Below, piece by piece: positions 1 to 10,204 of a DNA stretch of 64,000 nt. Made by a program: the position numbers and the translations under genes. Each line of letters opens with the position of its first letter. The stretch's first letter is position 1. A model generated the notes under the pieces. That model was given only the letters and a program-made list of their open reading frames with translations. It had not been told where the DNA came from and searched no databases. The stretch lies in the NCBI RefSeq assembly GCF_002288925.2, contig NW_022098067.1, positions 1,198,707 to 1,262,706 of the forward strand, given 5' to 3'. The stretch is from Delphinapterus leucas. Taxonomy: Eukaryota > Chordata > Mammalia > Artiodactyla > Monodontidae.

Positions 1-311
1 CTGCCTTATATCAAAGTGAATCAGCTATACACATACATATATTGCTATATCTCCTCCCTCTTGCATCTCCCTCCCACCCTCCCTATCCCACCCCTCTAGG
101 TGGTCACAAAGCACTGAGCTGATCTCCCTCTGCTATGTGCCTGCTTCCCACTAGCTATCTATTTCACATTTGGTAGTATATATATGTCCATGTCACTTTC
201 TCACTTTGTCCCAGCTTACCATGCCCCCGCCCCCGTCCTCAAGTCCATTATCTATGTCTGTGTCTTTATTCCTGTCCTTCCCCTAGGTTCTTCAGAACAA
301 TTTTTTTTCTT

Positions 312-2538
312 TTAGATATCATATATATGTGTTAGCACACGGTATTTGTTTTTCTCTTTCTGACTTACTTCACTCTGTATGATAGAGTCTATGTCCATCC
401 TTCTCACTACAAATAACTCAGTTTCATTCCTTTTTATGCCTGAGTAATATTCCATCGTATATATGTGCCATATCTTCTTTATCCATTTATCTGCTGATGG
501 ACACTTTGGTTGCTTCCATGTCCTGGCTATTGTAAATAGAGCTGCAATGAACATTTTGGTACATGACACTTTTTGAATTATGGTTTTCTCAGGATATATG
601 CCCAGTAGTGGGGTTGCTGAGTCATATGGCAGTTCTATTCTTAGTTATTTAAGGAACCTCCATACTGTTCACCATAGTGGTTGTATCAATTTACATTCTC
701 ACTAAAAGTGCAAGAAGGTTCCCTTTTCTCCACACCCTCTCCAGCATTTATTGTGTGTAGATTTTTTGATGATGGCCATTCTGACCAGTGTGAGATGATA
801 TGTCATTGTAGTTTTGATTTGCATTTCTCTAATGATTAATGATATTGAGCATTCTTTCATGTGTTTTTGGCAATCTGTATATCTTCTTTGCAGAAATGTC
901 TATTTAGGTCTTCTGCCCATTTTTGGATTGGGATTTTTGGTTTTTTGACCTTGGGTTGCATGTGCTGCCTGTAAATTTTGGAGATTAATCCTTTGTTAGT
1001 TGCTTCATTTGCAAATATTTTCTCCTATGCTGAGTGTTTTCTTTTCGTCTTGTTCATGGTTTCCTTTGTTGTGCAAAAGCTTTGAAGTTTCATCAGGTCC
1101 CATTTGTTTATTTTTTTTTAATTTCCATTTCCCTAGGAGGTGGGTCAAAGAGGATCTTGCTGTGATTTATGTCATAGAGTGGTCTGCCTATGTTTTCCTC
1201 TAAGAGTTTTAGAGTGTCTAGCCTAACATTTAGGTCTTTAATCCATTTAGAGTTTTTTTTTTTGTATACGGTGTTAGGGAGTGTTCTAAATTCATTCTTT
1301 TACATGTAATTGTCCACTTTTCCCAGGACCACTTATTGAAGAGGATGTCTTTTCTCCATTGTATATTCTTACCTCCTTTATCAAAAATAAGGTGACCATA
1401 TGCACATGGGTTAATCTCTGGGCTTTCTATCCTGTTCCATTGATCAATATTTCTGTTTTTGTGCCAGTACCATACTGTCTTGATTACTGTAGCTTTGTAG
1501 TATAGTCTGAAGTCAGGGAGCCTGGATCCTCCAGCTCCGTTTTTCTTTCTCAAGATTGGTTTGGCTATTCGGGGTCTTTTGTGTTTCCATACAAATTGTG
1601 AATTTTTTTGTCCTACTTCTGTGAAAAATGCCATTGGTAGATTAATAGGGATTGCACTGAATCTGTTGATTGCTTTGGGTAGTGTAGTCATTTTCACAAT
1701 GTTGATTCTTCCAATCCAAGAACATGCTATATCTATCCATATGTTTGTATCATATCTTTAATTTCTTTCATCAGTGTCTTATAGTTTTCTGAATACAGGT
1801 CTTTTGTTTCCTTATGTAGGCTTATTCCTAGGTACTTTATTCTTTTTGCTGCAGTGGTAAATGGGAGTGTTTCCTTAATTTCTCTTTCAGATTTTTTTAT
1901 CATTAGTGTATAGGAATGCAAGAGATTTCTGTGCATTAATTTTGTATCCTTCTGCTTTACCAAATTCTTTGATTAGCTCTAGTAAGTTTCTTGTAGCATC
2001 TTTAGGATTCTCTGTGTATAGTATCATTTCACCTACAATCAGTGACAGCTTTAATTCTTCTTTTCCGATTTGGATTCCTTTTATTTCTTTTTCTTCTCTG
2101 CTTGCTGTGGCTAAAACTTCCAAAACTATGTTGAATAATGGTGGTGAGTGTGGACAACCTTGTCTTGTTCCTGATCTTAGAGGAAATGTTTTCAGTTTTT
2201 CACCATTGAGAATGATGTTGGCTGTGGGTTTGTCATATATGGCCTTTATTATGCTGAGGTAAGTTCCCTCTATGCATACTTTCAGGAGGGTTTTTATCAT
2301 AAATCAGTGCTGAATTTTGTCAAAAGCTTTTTATACTTCTATTGAGATCATCATATGGTCTTTCTCCTTCAATTTGTTAATATGTTCTATCACCTTGATT
2401 GATTTTCATATATTGAAGAACCTTGCTTTCCTGGCGTAAACCTCACTTGATCATGATGTATGATCTTTTAATGTGCTATTGGATTTTGTTAGCTAGTATT
2501 TTGTTGAGAATTTTTGTATCTATTGTCATCAGTGTTAT
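312..2538 (-). pseudogene. L1-1 ORF2 relic, RT and C-terminal part
   Basis: Decayed ORF2 of L1-1, covering the reverse-transcriptase domain and the C-terminal domain. Reading on the minus strand, open pieces lie at 1887-2300 (RT palm), 1230-1697 and 312-569 (C-terminus ending ...THIYDI). The RT active-site box, normally FADD in L1, reads IVGE at 2028-2039, so both catalytic aspartates are lost. Frameshifts separate the pieces. The upstream part of the same ORF is at 10205-12000 on the far side of L1-2; the two parts plus the SINE gap sum to about 3.8 kb, the normal ORF2 length. Not functional. Confidence 0.9.
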
Positions 2539-2552
2539 TGGCCTGTAGTTTT
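2539..2552. repeat. Left target site duplication of L1-2 (14 bp)
   Basis: TGGCCTGTAGTTTT occurs here and again at 10191-10204, directly flanking L1-2. Both copies are L1-1 ORF2 sequence, which resumes in register after the second copy. This fixes the insertion order: L1-2 landed inside L1-1. Confidence 0.9.
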
Positions 2553-2947
2553 TCTTCTTTTTTTTTACCATGGTTAACACCTTTTTTTTTTTTTTAAACA
2601 TCTTTATTGGGGTATAATTGCTTTACAATAGTGTGTTAGTTTCTGCTTTACAACAAAGTGAATCAGTTATACATATACATATGTTCCCATATCTCTTCCC
2701 TCTTGCATCTCCCTCCCTCCCACCCTCCCTATCCCACCCCTCCAGGCAGTCACAAAGCACCGAGCTGAAATCCCTGTGCTATGCGGCTGCTTCCCACTCG
2801 CTAACTACTATACGTTTGTTAGTGTATATATGTCCATGTCTCTCTCTCGCTTTGTCACGGTTCACCCTTCCCCCTCCACATATCCTCAAGTCCATTCTTC
2901 AGTAGGTCTGTGCCTTTATTCCTGTCTTACCCCTAGGTTCTTTTTCC

Positions 2948-5900
2948 TTAAATTCCATATATATGTGTTAGCATATGGTATTTGTCTTTCTGTTTCTGAC
3001 TTACTTCACTCTGTAGGGCGGACTCTAGCTCTATCCACCTCATTACAAATAGCTCAATTTCATTTCTTTTTATGGCTGAGTAATATTCCATTGTATATAT
3101 GTGCCACATCTTCTTTATCCATTCATCTGATAATGGGCACTTAGACTGCTTCCATCTCCAGGCTATAGTAAGTAGAGCTGCAATGAACATTTTGGTACAT
3201 GACTCTTTTTGAATTTTGGTTTTCTCAGGCTATATGTCCAGTAGTGGGACTGCTGGGTCATATGGTAATTCTATTTGTAGTTTTTTAAGGAACCTCCATA
3301 CTGTTCTCCATAGTGGCTGTACCAATTCACATTGCCACCAGCAGTGCAAGAGTGTTCCCTTTTCTCCACACCCTCTCCAGCATTTATTGTTTCAAGATTT
3401 TTTGATGATGGCCATTCTGACTGGTGTGAGATGATACCACATTGTAGTTTTGATTTGCATTTCTCTTATGATTAATGATGTTGAGCATTCTTTCATGTGT
3501 TTGTTGGCAGTCTGTATATCTTCTTTGGAGAAATGTTTATTTAGGTCCTCTGCCCATTTTTGGATTGGGTTGTTGGTTTTTTTGTTATTGAGTTGCATGA
3601 GCTGCTTGTACATTTTGGAGATTAATCCTTTGTCAGTTGTTTCATTCGCAAATATTTTCTCCCATTCTGAGGGTTGTCTTTTGGTTTTGTTTATGGTTTT
3701 CTCTGCTATGCAAAAGCTTTGAATTTTCATTAGATTCCATTTGTTTATTTTTGTTTTTATTTCCATTTCTCTAGGAGGTGGGTCTAAAAGGATCTTGCTG
3801 TGATTTATGTCATAGAGTGTTCCGACTATGTTTTCCTCTAAGAGTTTGATAGTTTCTGGCCTTACATTTAGGTCTTTAATCCATTTTGAGCTTATTTTTG
3901 TGTATGGTGTTAGGGAGTGATCTAATCTCATACTTTTACATGTACCTGTCCAGTTTTCCCAGCACCACTTATTGAAGAGGCTGTCCTTTTTCCACTGTAC
4001 ATTCCTGCCTCCTTTATCAAAGATAAGGTGACCATATGTGCGTGGGTTTATCTCTGGGCTCTCTGTCCTCTTCCTTTGATCTTTCTGTTTTTGTGCCAGT
4101 ACCATACTGTCTTGCTTACTGTAGCTTTGTACTATAGTCTGAAGTCAGGGAGCCTGATTCCTCCAGCTCCATTTTTCGTTCTCAAGGTTGCTTTGGCTAT
4201 TCGGGGTCTTTTGTGTTTCCATACAAATTGTGAAATTTTTGTTCTAGTTCTGTGAAAAATGCCAGTGGTAGTTTGATAGGGATTACATTGAATCTGTAGA
4301 TTGCTTTGGGTAGTAGAGTTATTTTCACAATGTTGATTCTTCCAATCCAAGAACATGGTATATCTCTCCATCTATTTGTATCATCTTTAATTTCTTTCAT
4401 CAGTGTCTTATAATTTTCTGCATACAGGTATTTTGTCTCCTTAGGTAGGTTTATGCCTAGATATTTTATTCTTTTTTGTTGCAATGGTTAATGGGAGCGT
4501 TTTCTTGATTTCACTTTCAGACTTTTTATCATTAGTGTATAGGAATGCCAGAGATTTCTGTGCATTAATTTTGTATCCTACTACTTTACCAAATTCATTG
4601 AATAGTTCTACTAGTTTTCTGGTAGCATCTTTAGGATTCTCTATGTATAGTATCATGTCATCTGCAAACAGTGACAGCTTTAGTTCTTCTTTTCTGATTT
4701 GGATTCCTTTTATTTGCTTTTCTTCTCTGATTGCTGTGGCTGAAACTTCCAAAACTATGTTGAATCAGAGTGGTGAGAGTGGGCAACCTTGTCTTGTTCC
4801 TGATATTAGTGGAAATGGTTTCACTTTTTCACCATTGAGGATGATGTTGGTTGTGGGCTTGTCATATATGACCTTTATTATGTTGAGGAGTGTTCCCTCT
4901 ATGTCTACTTTCTGCAGAGATTTTATCATAGATGGGTGTTGATTTTTGTCAAAAGCTTTCTCTGCATCTATTGATATGATTATATGGTTTTTCTCCTTCA
5001 ATTTGTTAATATGGTTTATCACATTGATAGATTTGCATATATCGAAGAATCCTTGCATTCCTAGAATAAACCCCACTTGATCATCGTGCATGATCCTTTT
5101 AATGTGCTGTTGGATTCTGTTTGCTAGTATTTTGTTGAGGATTTTTGCATCTATATTCATCAGTGATATTGGCCTGCAGTTTTCTTTCTTTGTGACATCC
5201 TTGTCTGGTTTTGGTATCAAGGTTATGGTGGCCTCATAGAAGGAATTTGGGTGTGTTCCTCCCTCTGCTATATTTTGGAAGAGTTTGAGAAGGATAGGTG
5301 TTAGCTCTTCTCTAAATGTTTGATAGAATTCGCCTGTGAAGCCATGTGGTCCTGGGCTTTTGTTTGTTGGAAGATTTTTAATCACAGTTTCAATTTCAGT
5401 GCTTGTGATTGGTCTGTTCATATTTTCTATTTCTTCCTGATTCTGTCTTGGCAGGTTGTACATTTCTAAGAATTTGTCCATTTCTTCCAGGTTGTCCCTT
5501 TTATTGGCATAGTGTTGCTTGTAGTAATCTCTCATGATCTTTTGAATTTCTGCAGCATCAGTTGTTACTTCTCCTTTTGCATTTCTAATTCTATTGATTT
5601 GAGTCTTCTCCCTTTTTTTCTTGATGAGTCAGGCTAATGATTTACCTATTTTGTTTATCTTCTCAAAGAACCAGCTTTTATTTTTATTGATCTTTGCTAT
5701 CATTTCCTTCATTTCTTTTTTATTTATTTCTGATCTGATCTTTATGATTTCTTTCCTTCTGCTAACTTTGTGGGTTTTTGGTTCTTTCTCTAGTTGCTTT
5801 AGGTGCAAGGTTAGGTTGTTTATTTGAAATGTTTCCTGCTTCTTAAGGTGGGCTTGTATTGCTATAAGCTTCCCTCTTAGAACTGCTTTTGCTGCATCCT

Positions 5901-6760
5901 GAAGGTTTTGGGTCGTTGTGTCTTCATTGTCATTTGTTTCTAGGTATTTTTTTATTCCCTCTTTGATTTCTTCAGTGATCACTTCGTTATTAAGTAGTGT
6001 ATTGTTTATCCTCCTTGTGTTTTTATTTTTTACAGATATTTTCCTGTAATTGATATCTAGTCTCATGGCATTGTGGTCGGAAAAGATACTTGATACCATT
6101 TCAATTTTCTTAAATTTAGCATGGGATTGTTTTATGACCCAAGATATGATGTATCCTGGAGAATGTTCCATGAGCACTTGAGAAAAATTTGTATTCTGTT
6201 GTTTTTGGATGGAGTGTCCTATAAATATCAATTAAGTCCATCTTTTTTAATGTATCATTTAAATCTTGTGTTTCCATATTTATTTTCATTTTGGATGATC
6301 TGTCCATTGGTGAAAGTGGGGTGTTAAAGTCCCCTACTATGAATGTGTTCCTTTCAATTTCCCATTTTATGGCTGTTAGTATTTGCCTTATGTATTGAGG
6401 TGCTCCTTTGTTGGGTGAACAAATACTTACAATAGTTATATCTTCTTCTTGGATAGATCCCTTGATCATTATGTAGTGTCCTCCTTTGTCTCTTCTAATA
6501 GTCTTTATTTTAAAGTCTATTTTGTCTGATATGAGAATTGCTACTCCAGCTTTCTTTTGGTTTCCATTTGCATAGAATATCTTTTTCCATCCCCTTACTT
6601 TCAGTCTGTATGTGTCTCTAGGTCTGAAGTTGGTCTTTTGTAGACAGCATATATATGGGTCTTATTTTTGTATCCATTCAGCCAATCTGTGTCTTTTGGT
6701 GGGAGCATGTATTCCATTTACGTTTAAGGTAATTATCAATATGTATGTTCCTAATCCCAT
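2948..6760 (-). pseudogene. L1-2 ORF2 (endonuclease/reverse transcriptase), frameshifted
   Basis: ORF2 encodes the L1 endonuclease and reverse transcriptase that nicks target DNA and copies L1 RNA. The start codon is at 6758-6760 (minus) and the stop is at 2948, giving 3.8 kb and a normal family length. The reading frame is split: endonuclease pieces at 6116-6469 and 5629-6231, RT N-terminal region at 4765-5535 (contains [15 protein letters not shown] and RPISLMN), RT palm at 4441-4752, and C-terminal pieces at 4197-4484, 3392-4105 and 2948-3190. The catalytic box FADD is preserved at 4657-4668. The breaks make it non-autonomous. Confidence 0.92.
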
Positions 6761-6818
6761 TTTCTAAATTGTTTTGGGTTCATTATTATAGGTCTTTTCC
6801 TTCTCTTGTGTTTCTTGC

Positions 6819-7712
6819 CTAGAGAAGTTCCTTTAGCATTTGTTTTAAATCTGGTTTGGTGGTGCTGAACTCTCTCAGCTTTTGCTTGTCTGTACAGGTT
6901 TTAATTTCTCCATCAAATCTGAATGAGGTCCTTGCTGGGTAGAGTAATCTTTGTTGCAGTTTTTTCTCCTTCATCCCTTTCAGTATGTCCTGCCACTCCC
7001 TTCTGCCTTTCAGAGTTTCTGCTGAGAGATCAGCTGTTAACCTTATGGGAATTCCCTTGTGTGTTATTTGTTTTTTTTCCCTTGCTGCTTTTAATATGCT
7101 TTCTTTGTATTTAATTTTTTACAGTTTGATTAATATGTGTCTTGGCATATTTCTCCTTAGATTTATCCTGTATGGGACTCTCTTTGCTTCCTGGACTTGA
7201 TTAACTATTTCCTTTCCCATATTAGGGATGTTTTCAACTATAATCTCTTCAAATATATTCTCAGTCCCTTTCTTTTTCTCTTCTACTTCTGCAAAGCCTA
7301 TAATTCAAATGTTGGTGCATTTAATATTGTCCCAGAGGTCTCTGAGACTGTCCTCAGCTCTTTTCATTCTTTTTTCTTTATTCTGCTCTGCAGTAGTTAT
7401 TTCCAGTATTTTATCTTCCAGGTCACTTATCCGTTCTTCTGCCTCATTTATTCTGCTTTTGATCCCATCTAGAGTCTTTTTCATTCCATTTATTTTGTTG
7501 TTCATCATTGTTTGTTTCATCTTTAGTTCTTCTAGGTCCTTGTTAAATGTTTCTTGCATTTTGTCCATTCTATTTCCACGATTTTGGATCATCTTCACTA
7601 TCATTACTCTGAATTCTTTTTCAGGTAGACTGCCTATTTCATCCTCATTTGTTAGGTCTGGTGCATTTTTATCTTGCTCCTTCATCTTCTGTGTGTTTTT
7701 CTGTCTTCTCAT
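6819..7712 (-). pseudogene. L1-2 ORF1 (RNA-binding chaperone), truncated by stops
   Basis: ORF1 encodes the trimeric coiled-coil RNA-binding protein of the L1 particle. The start codon is at 7710-7712 (protein begins MRRQKNTQKMKEQDKN). A 135-residue open piece ends at 7305. It contains a charged coiled-coil region (...NRMDKMQETFNKDLEELKMKQ...). Downstream the RRM and C-terminal regions are present in DNA but broken by stops, down to the expected terminator at 6819-6821. An in-frame stop after residue 135 should abolish function. Confidence 0.88.
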
Positions 7713-8255
7713 TTTGCTTATCTTACTGTGTTTGTGGTCTCCTTTTTCCAGGCTGCTGGTTCGTTGTTCCCATTGTTCTTGTCTCTCCCCAGTGGCTAAG
7801 GTTGGTTCTGTGGGTTGTGTAGGCTTCCTGGTGGAGGGGACTAGTGCCTGTGTTCTGGTGGATGAGGCTGCATCTTGTCTTTCTGGTGGGCGGGTCCATG
7901 TCTTGTGGTGTGTTTTGGGGTGTCTGTGGACTTATGATTTTAGGCAGCCTCTCTGCTAGTGGGTGGGGTTGTGTTCCTGTTTTGATAGTTGTTTGGCATA
8001 GGCTGTCCAGCACTGTAGCTTGCTGGTCGTTGAGTGAAGCTGGGTGCTGGTGTTGAGGTAGAGATCTCTGGGAGATTTTCACCATTTGATATTATGTGGA
8101 GCTGGGAGGTCTCTTGTTGACCAGTGTCCTGAAGTTGGGCCTCCCACCTCAGAGGCACAGCACTGACTCCTGGCTGTAGCACCAAGAGCCTTTCATCCAC
8201 ACGGCTCAGAATAAAAGGGAGAAAAAGTAAAGAGAAAGAATTAGTAGAAGTAGGA

Positions 8256-8440
8256 AGAAGGAAAGAAAGAAAGAAAGAAAGAAAGAAAGGAGGGAGGGAG
8301 GGAAGTAAGGAAGAAAGAAAGAAAGAGAGAAAGAAAGCAAGCAGAAAAGAAGGAAAGAAGGAAAGAACAGAGGGAAGGAGGGAGGGAGGAAGGAAGGAAG
8401 GAAGGAGGGAAGGAAGGAAGAAAGAAAGAAAGAAAGAAGA
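8256..8440. repeat. Purine-rich (GAAA)n/(GGAA)n tract in L1-2 5' UTR
   Basis: About 185 bases of almost pure A and G on the plus strand, with alternating GAAA, GGGA and GGAA blocks. On the L1 sense strand this is a CTTT/CTTC tract. The same position is occupied by shorter tracts in L1-1 (13464-13502) and L1-A (27921-28042) and by a longer one in L1-E (40333-40605), so it is a regular but length-variable part of this L1 5' UTR. Confidence 0.92.
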
Positions 8441-8454
8441 TACAGTAAAATAAA

Positions 8455-8691
8455 AGTAAAGTATAATAAAGTTATTGAATTAAAAAATAATTATTTAGAG
8501 AAAAAAAAAAGGACGGATAGAACCTTAGGACAAATGGTGGAAGCAAAGCTATACAGACAAAATCTTACACAGAAGCATACACATACACCCTCACAAAAAG
8601 ATGTAAAGGGGGAAAAATCATAAATCTTGGTCTCAAAGTCCACCTCCTCAATTTGGGATGATTCATTGTCTAAAGGATGGAAGGAAGGGAG

Positions 8692-8747
<56 letters not shown>

Positions 8748-8983
8748 CAAAGAAGGTAAAGTATAATAAAGTTATTAAGATGAAAATTAATTATTAAGAA
8801 AAACATTTTTTTTAAAAAATGGACGGATAGAACCCTAGGACAAATGGTGGAAACAAAGCTATACAGACAAAATCTCACACAGAAGCATACACATACACAC
8901 TCACAAAAAGAGGAAAAGGGGAAAAAATCATAAATCTTGCTCTCAAAGTCCACCTCCTCAATTTGGGATGATTCGCTGTCTAT
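8455..8983 (-). repeat. 300-bp tandem duplication in L1-2 5' UTR
   Basis: The segment starting TAAAGTATAATAAAGTTATT at 8455 recurs at 8755 with an exact 300-base offset. Both copies continue through GGACGGATAGAACC, the TATACAGACAAAATCT block and CCTCAATTTGGGATGATTC. A second purine tract (8680-8755, GAAA with CAAA interruptions) lies between them. Peptides read on the minus strand from the two copies are nearly the same, with YDFxPFxSFCE in both. L1-A and L1-E have only one copy. The unit resembles monomer-style growth of an L1 promoter. Confidence 0.88.
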
Positions 8984-9441
8984 TCATGTATTCCACAGAT
9001 GCAGGGTACATGAAGTTGATTGTGGAGCTTTAATCCGCTGCTCCTGAGGCTGCTGGGAGACATCTCTCTTTTTCTTCTTTGTTCTCACAGCTCACAGGGG
9101 CTGAGCTTTGGATTTGGCCCCGTCTCTGCGTGTAGGTTGCTGGAGGGCGTCTGTTTTTTGCTCAGACAGGACGGGGTTAAAGGAGCCGCTGATTCGGGGG
9201 CTCCGGCTCACTCAGGACGGGGGGAGGGAGGGGCTCAGAGTGTGGGGTGAGCCTGCGGCGGCAGAGGCTGGCATGACTTTGCACCAGCCTGAGGCCCGCC
9301 GTGTGTTCTCCCGGGGAAGTTGTCCCTGGATCCCGGGAACCTGGCAGTGGCGGGCTGCAGTTTCCCCAGAGGAGAGGTGTGGTAGTGACCTGTGCTCGCA
9401 CACAGGCCCCTTGGTGGCGACAGCAGCAACCTTAGCGTCTC

Positions 9442-9540
9442 CCGCCCGTCTCTGGGTCCGTGGTTTTAGTCGTGGCTTGCGCCCGTCTCTGGGGTCCGCG
9501 CTTTTAGCTGCGGCTCGCGCCCGTCTCTGGAGTTCCTTTA
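9442..9540 (-). repeat. About 37-bp GC-rich tandem repeat in L1-2 5' UTR
   Basis: Three successive copies begin CCCGTCTCTGG: two full units of about 37 bp ending in GTGGCTTGCG or GCGGCTCGCG, and one partial. The matching places in L1-1 (about 14408-14465) and L1-A (about 27163-27225) hold roughly one and a half copies. It is CpG-dense. Confidence 0.8.
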
Positions 9541-10204
9541 AGCAGCGCTCCTAAACCCCTCTCCTCGTGCACCAGGAAACAAAGAGGGAAGAAAAAGTCT
9601 CTTGCCTCTTCGGCAGCTCCAGACCTTTTCCTGGACTCCCTCCCAGCTAGCCGTGGTGCACTAACCCCTTCAGGCTGTGTTTACGCAGCCAACCCCAGTC
9701 CTCTCCTTGCGCTCCGACCAAAGCCCGAGCCTCAGCTCGCAGCCCCGCCCACCTCGGCGGGTGAGCAGACAAGCCTCTCGGGCTGGTGAGTGCCAGTCGG
9801 CACAGATCCTCTGTGCGGGAATCTCCCCACTTTGCCCTCCGCACCCCTGTTGCTGCGCTCTCCTCCACGGCTCCGAAGCTCCCCCCTCTGCCTCCCGCAG
9901 TCTCCGCCCACGAAGGGGCTTCCTAGTGTGTGGAAACCTTTCCTCCTTCACAGCTCCCTCCTACTGGTGCAGGTCCCGTCCCTATTCTTTTGTCTCTGTT
10001 TATTCTTTTTTCCTTTTGCCCTACCCAGGTACGTGGGGAGTCTCTTGCCTTTTGGGAAGTCTGAGGTCTTCTGCCAGCGTTCAGTAGGTGTTCTGTAGGA
10101 GTTGTACCACATGTAGATGTATTTCTGATGTATCTGTGGGGAGGAAGGTGATCTCCTCGTCTTACTTTTCTGCCATCTTCCCCTCTGCTCTGGCCTGTAG
10201 TTTT

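Larger units (their letters stand above)
1..2552 (-). mobile_element. L1-1, 3' half (interrupted LINE-1)
   Basis: Minus-strand LINE-1 of the cetartiodactyl type. Positions 1-311 are the reverse complement of the L1 3' UTR, with the same sequence as the 3' ends at 33553-33923 and 55063-55432. The element runs off the left edge, so its poly-A tail and left TSD are not visible. Coding sequence for the ORF2 C-terminal half follows to about 2538, where the second L1 (L1-2) interrupts it. The same element resumes at 10191 and reaches its 5' end near 15090. The body carries many stops and frameshifts and looks older than L1-2, as nesting requires. Confidence 0.93.
2553..10190 (-). mobile_element. 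L1-2, full-length LINE-1 nested in L1-1
   Basis: Complete minus-strand L1 of about 7.6 kb. The order on the minus strand is a 5' UTR of about 2.5 kb (10190 to 7713), ORF1 (7712 to 6819), ORF2 (6760 to 2948), a 3' UTR (2947 to 2596) and a tail. The 5' end carries the GGGAAGATGGC-type start typical of these elements, read from about 10183 on the minus strand. A 14-bp TSD lies at 2539-2552 and 10191-10204. The tail is composite: 14 T (2582-2595), then 15 non-A bases (2567-2581), then 9 T (2558-2566). The 5' UTR keeps many CpG sites and one FADD box is intact, so it is younger than L1-1, but the ORFs contain several frameshifts. Confidence 0.95.
7713..10190 (-). promoter_or_regulatory. L1-2 5' UTR / internal promoter region
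   Basis: L1 elements carry an internal RNA polymerase II promoter in the 5' UTR; this is family knowledge and was not tested here. The stretch is about 2.5 kb. The distal third (about 9100-9960) is GC-rich and keeps many CpG dinucleotides, much more than the matching part of L1-1 (14050-14870), where most have decayed to TG or CA. It contains a 37-bp tandem repeat (9442-9540), long purine tracts on the plus strand and a 300-bp tandem duplication (8455-8983), which make it longer than the 5' UTR of L1-A. Confidence 0.8.

Noticed and set aside
7228..7959. 243-residue plus-strand open frame
   Set aside because: It lies antisense to L1-2 ORF1 and the start of its 5' UTR. Low-complexity Ser/Leu/Phe-rich product typical of the reverse strand of a Lys/Glu-rich coiled coil. 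Not a gene.
8256..8755. CRISPR-like array of short repeats
   Set aside because: Eukaryotic simple-sequence purine tract; no fixed-length repeats with unique spacers.
8491..8953. Two similar minus-strand open frames that suggest a duplicated small gene
   Set aside because: They are translations of the 300-bp tandem unit and purine tract of the L1-2 5' UTR; the Phe/Leu/Ser repeats come from (CTTT)n.
9020..9960. CpG-rich, GC-rich stretch that looks like a gene promoter CpG island
   Set aside because: It matches the L1 5' UTR at 26740-27560 and 14050-14870 in order and text, so it belongs to L1-2.
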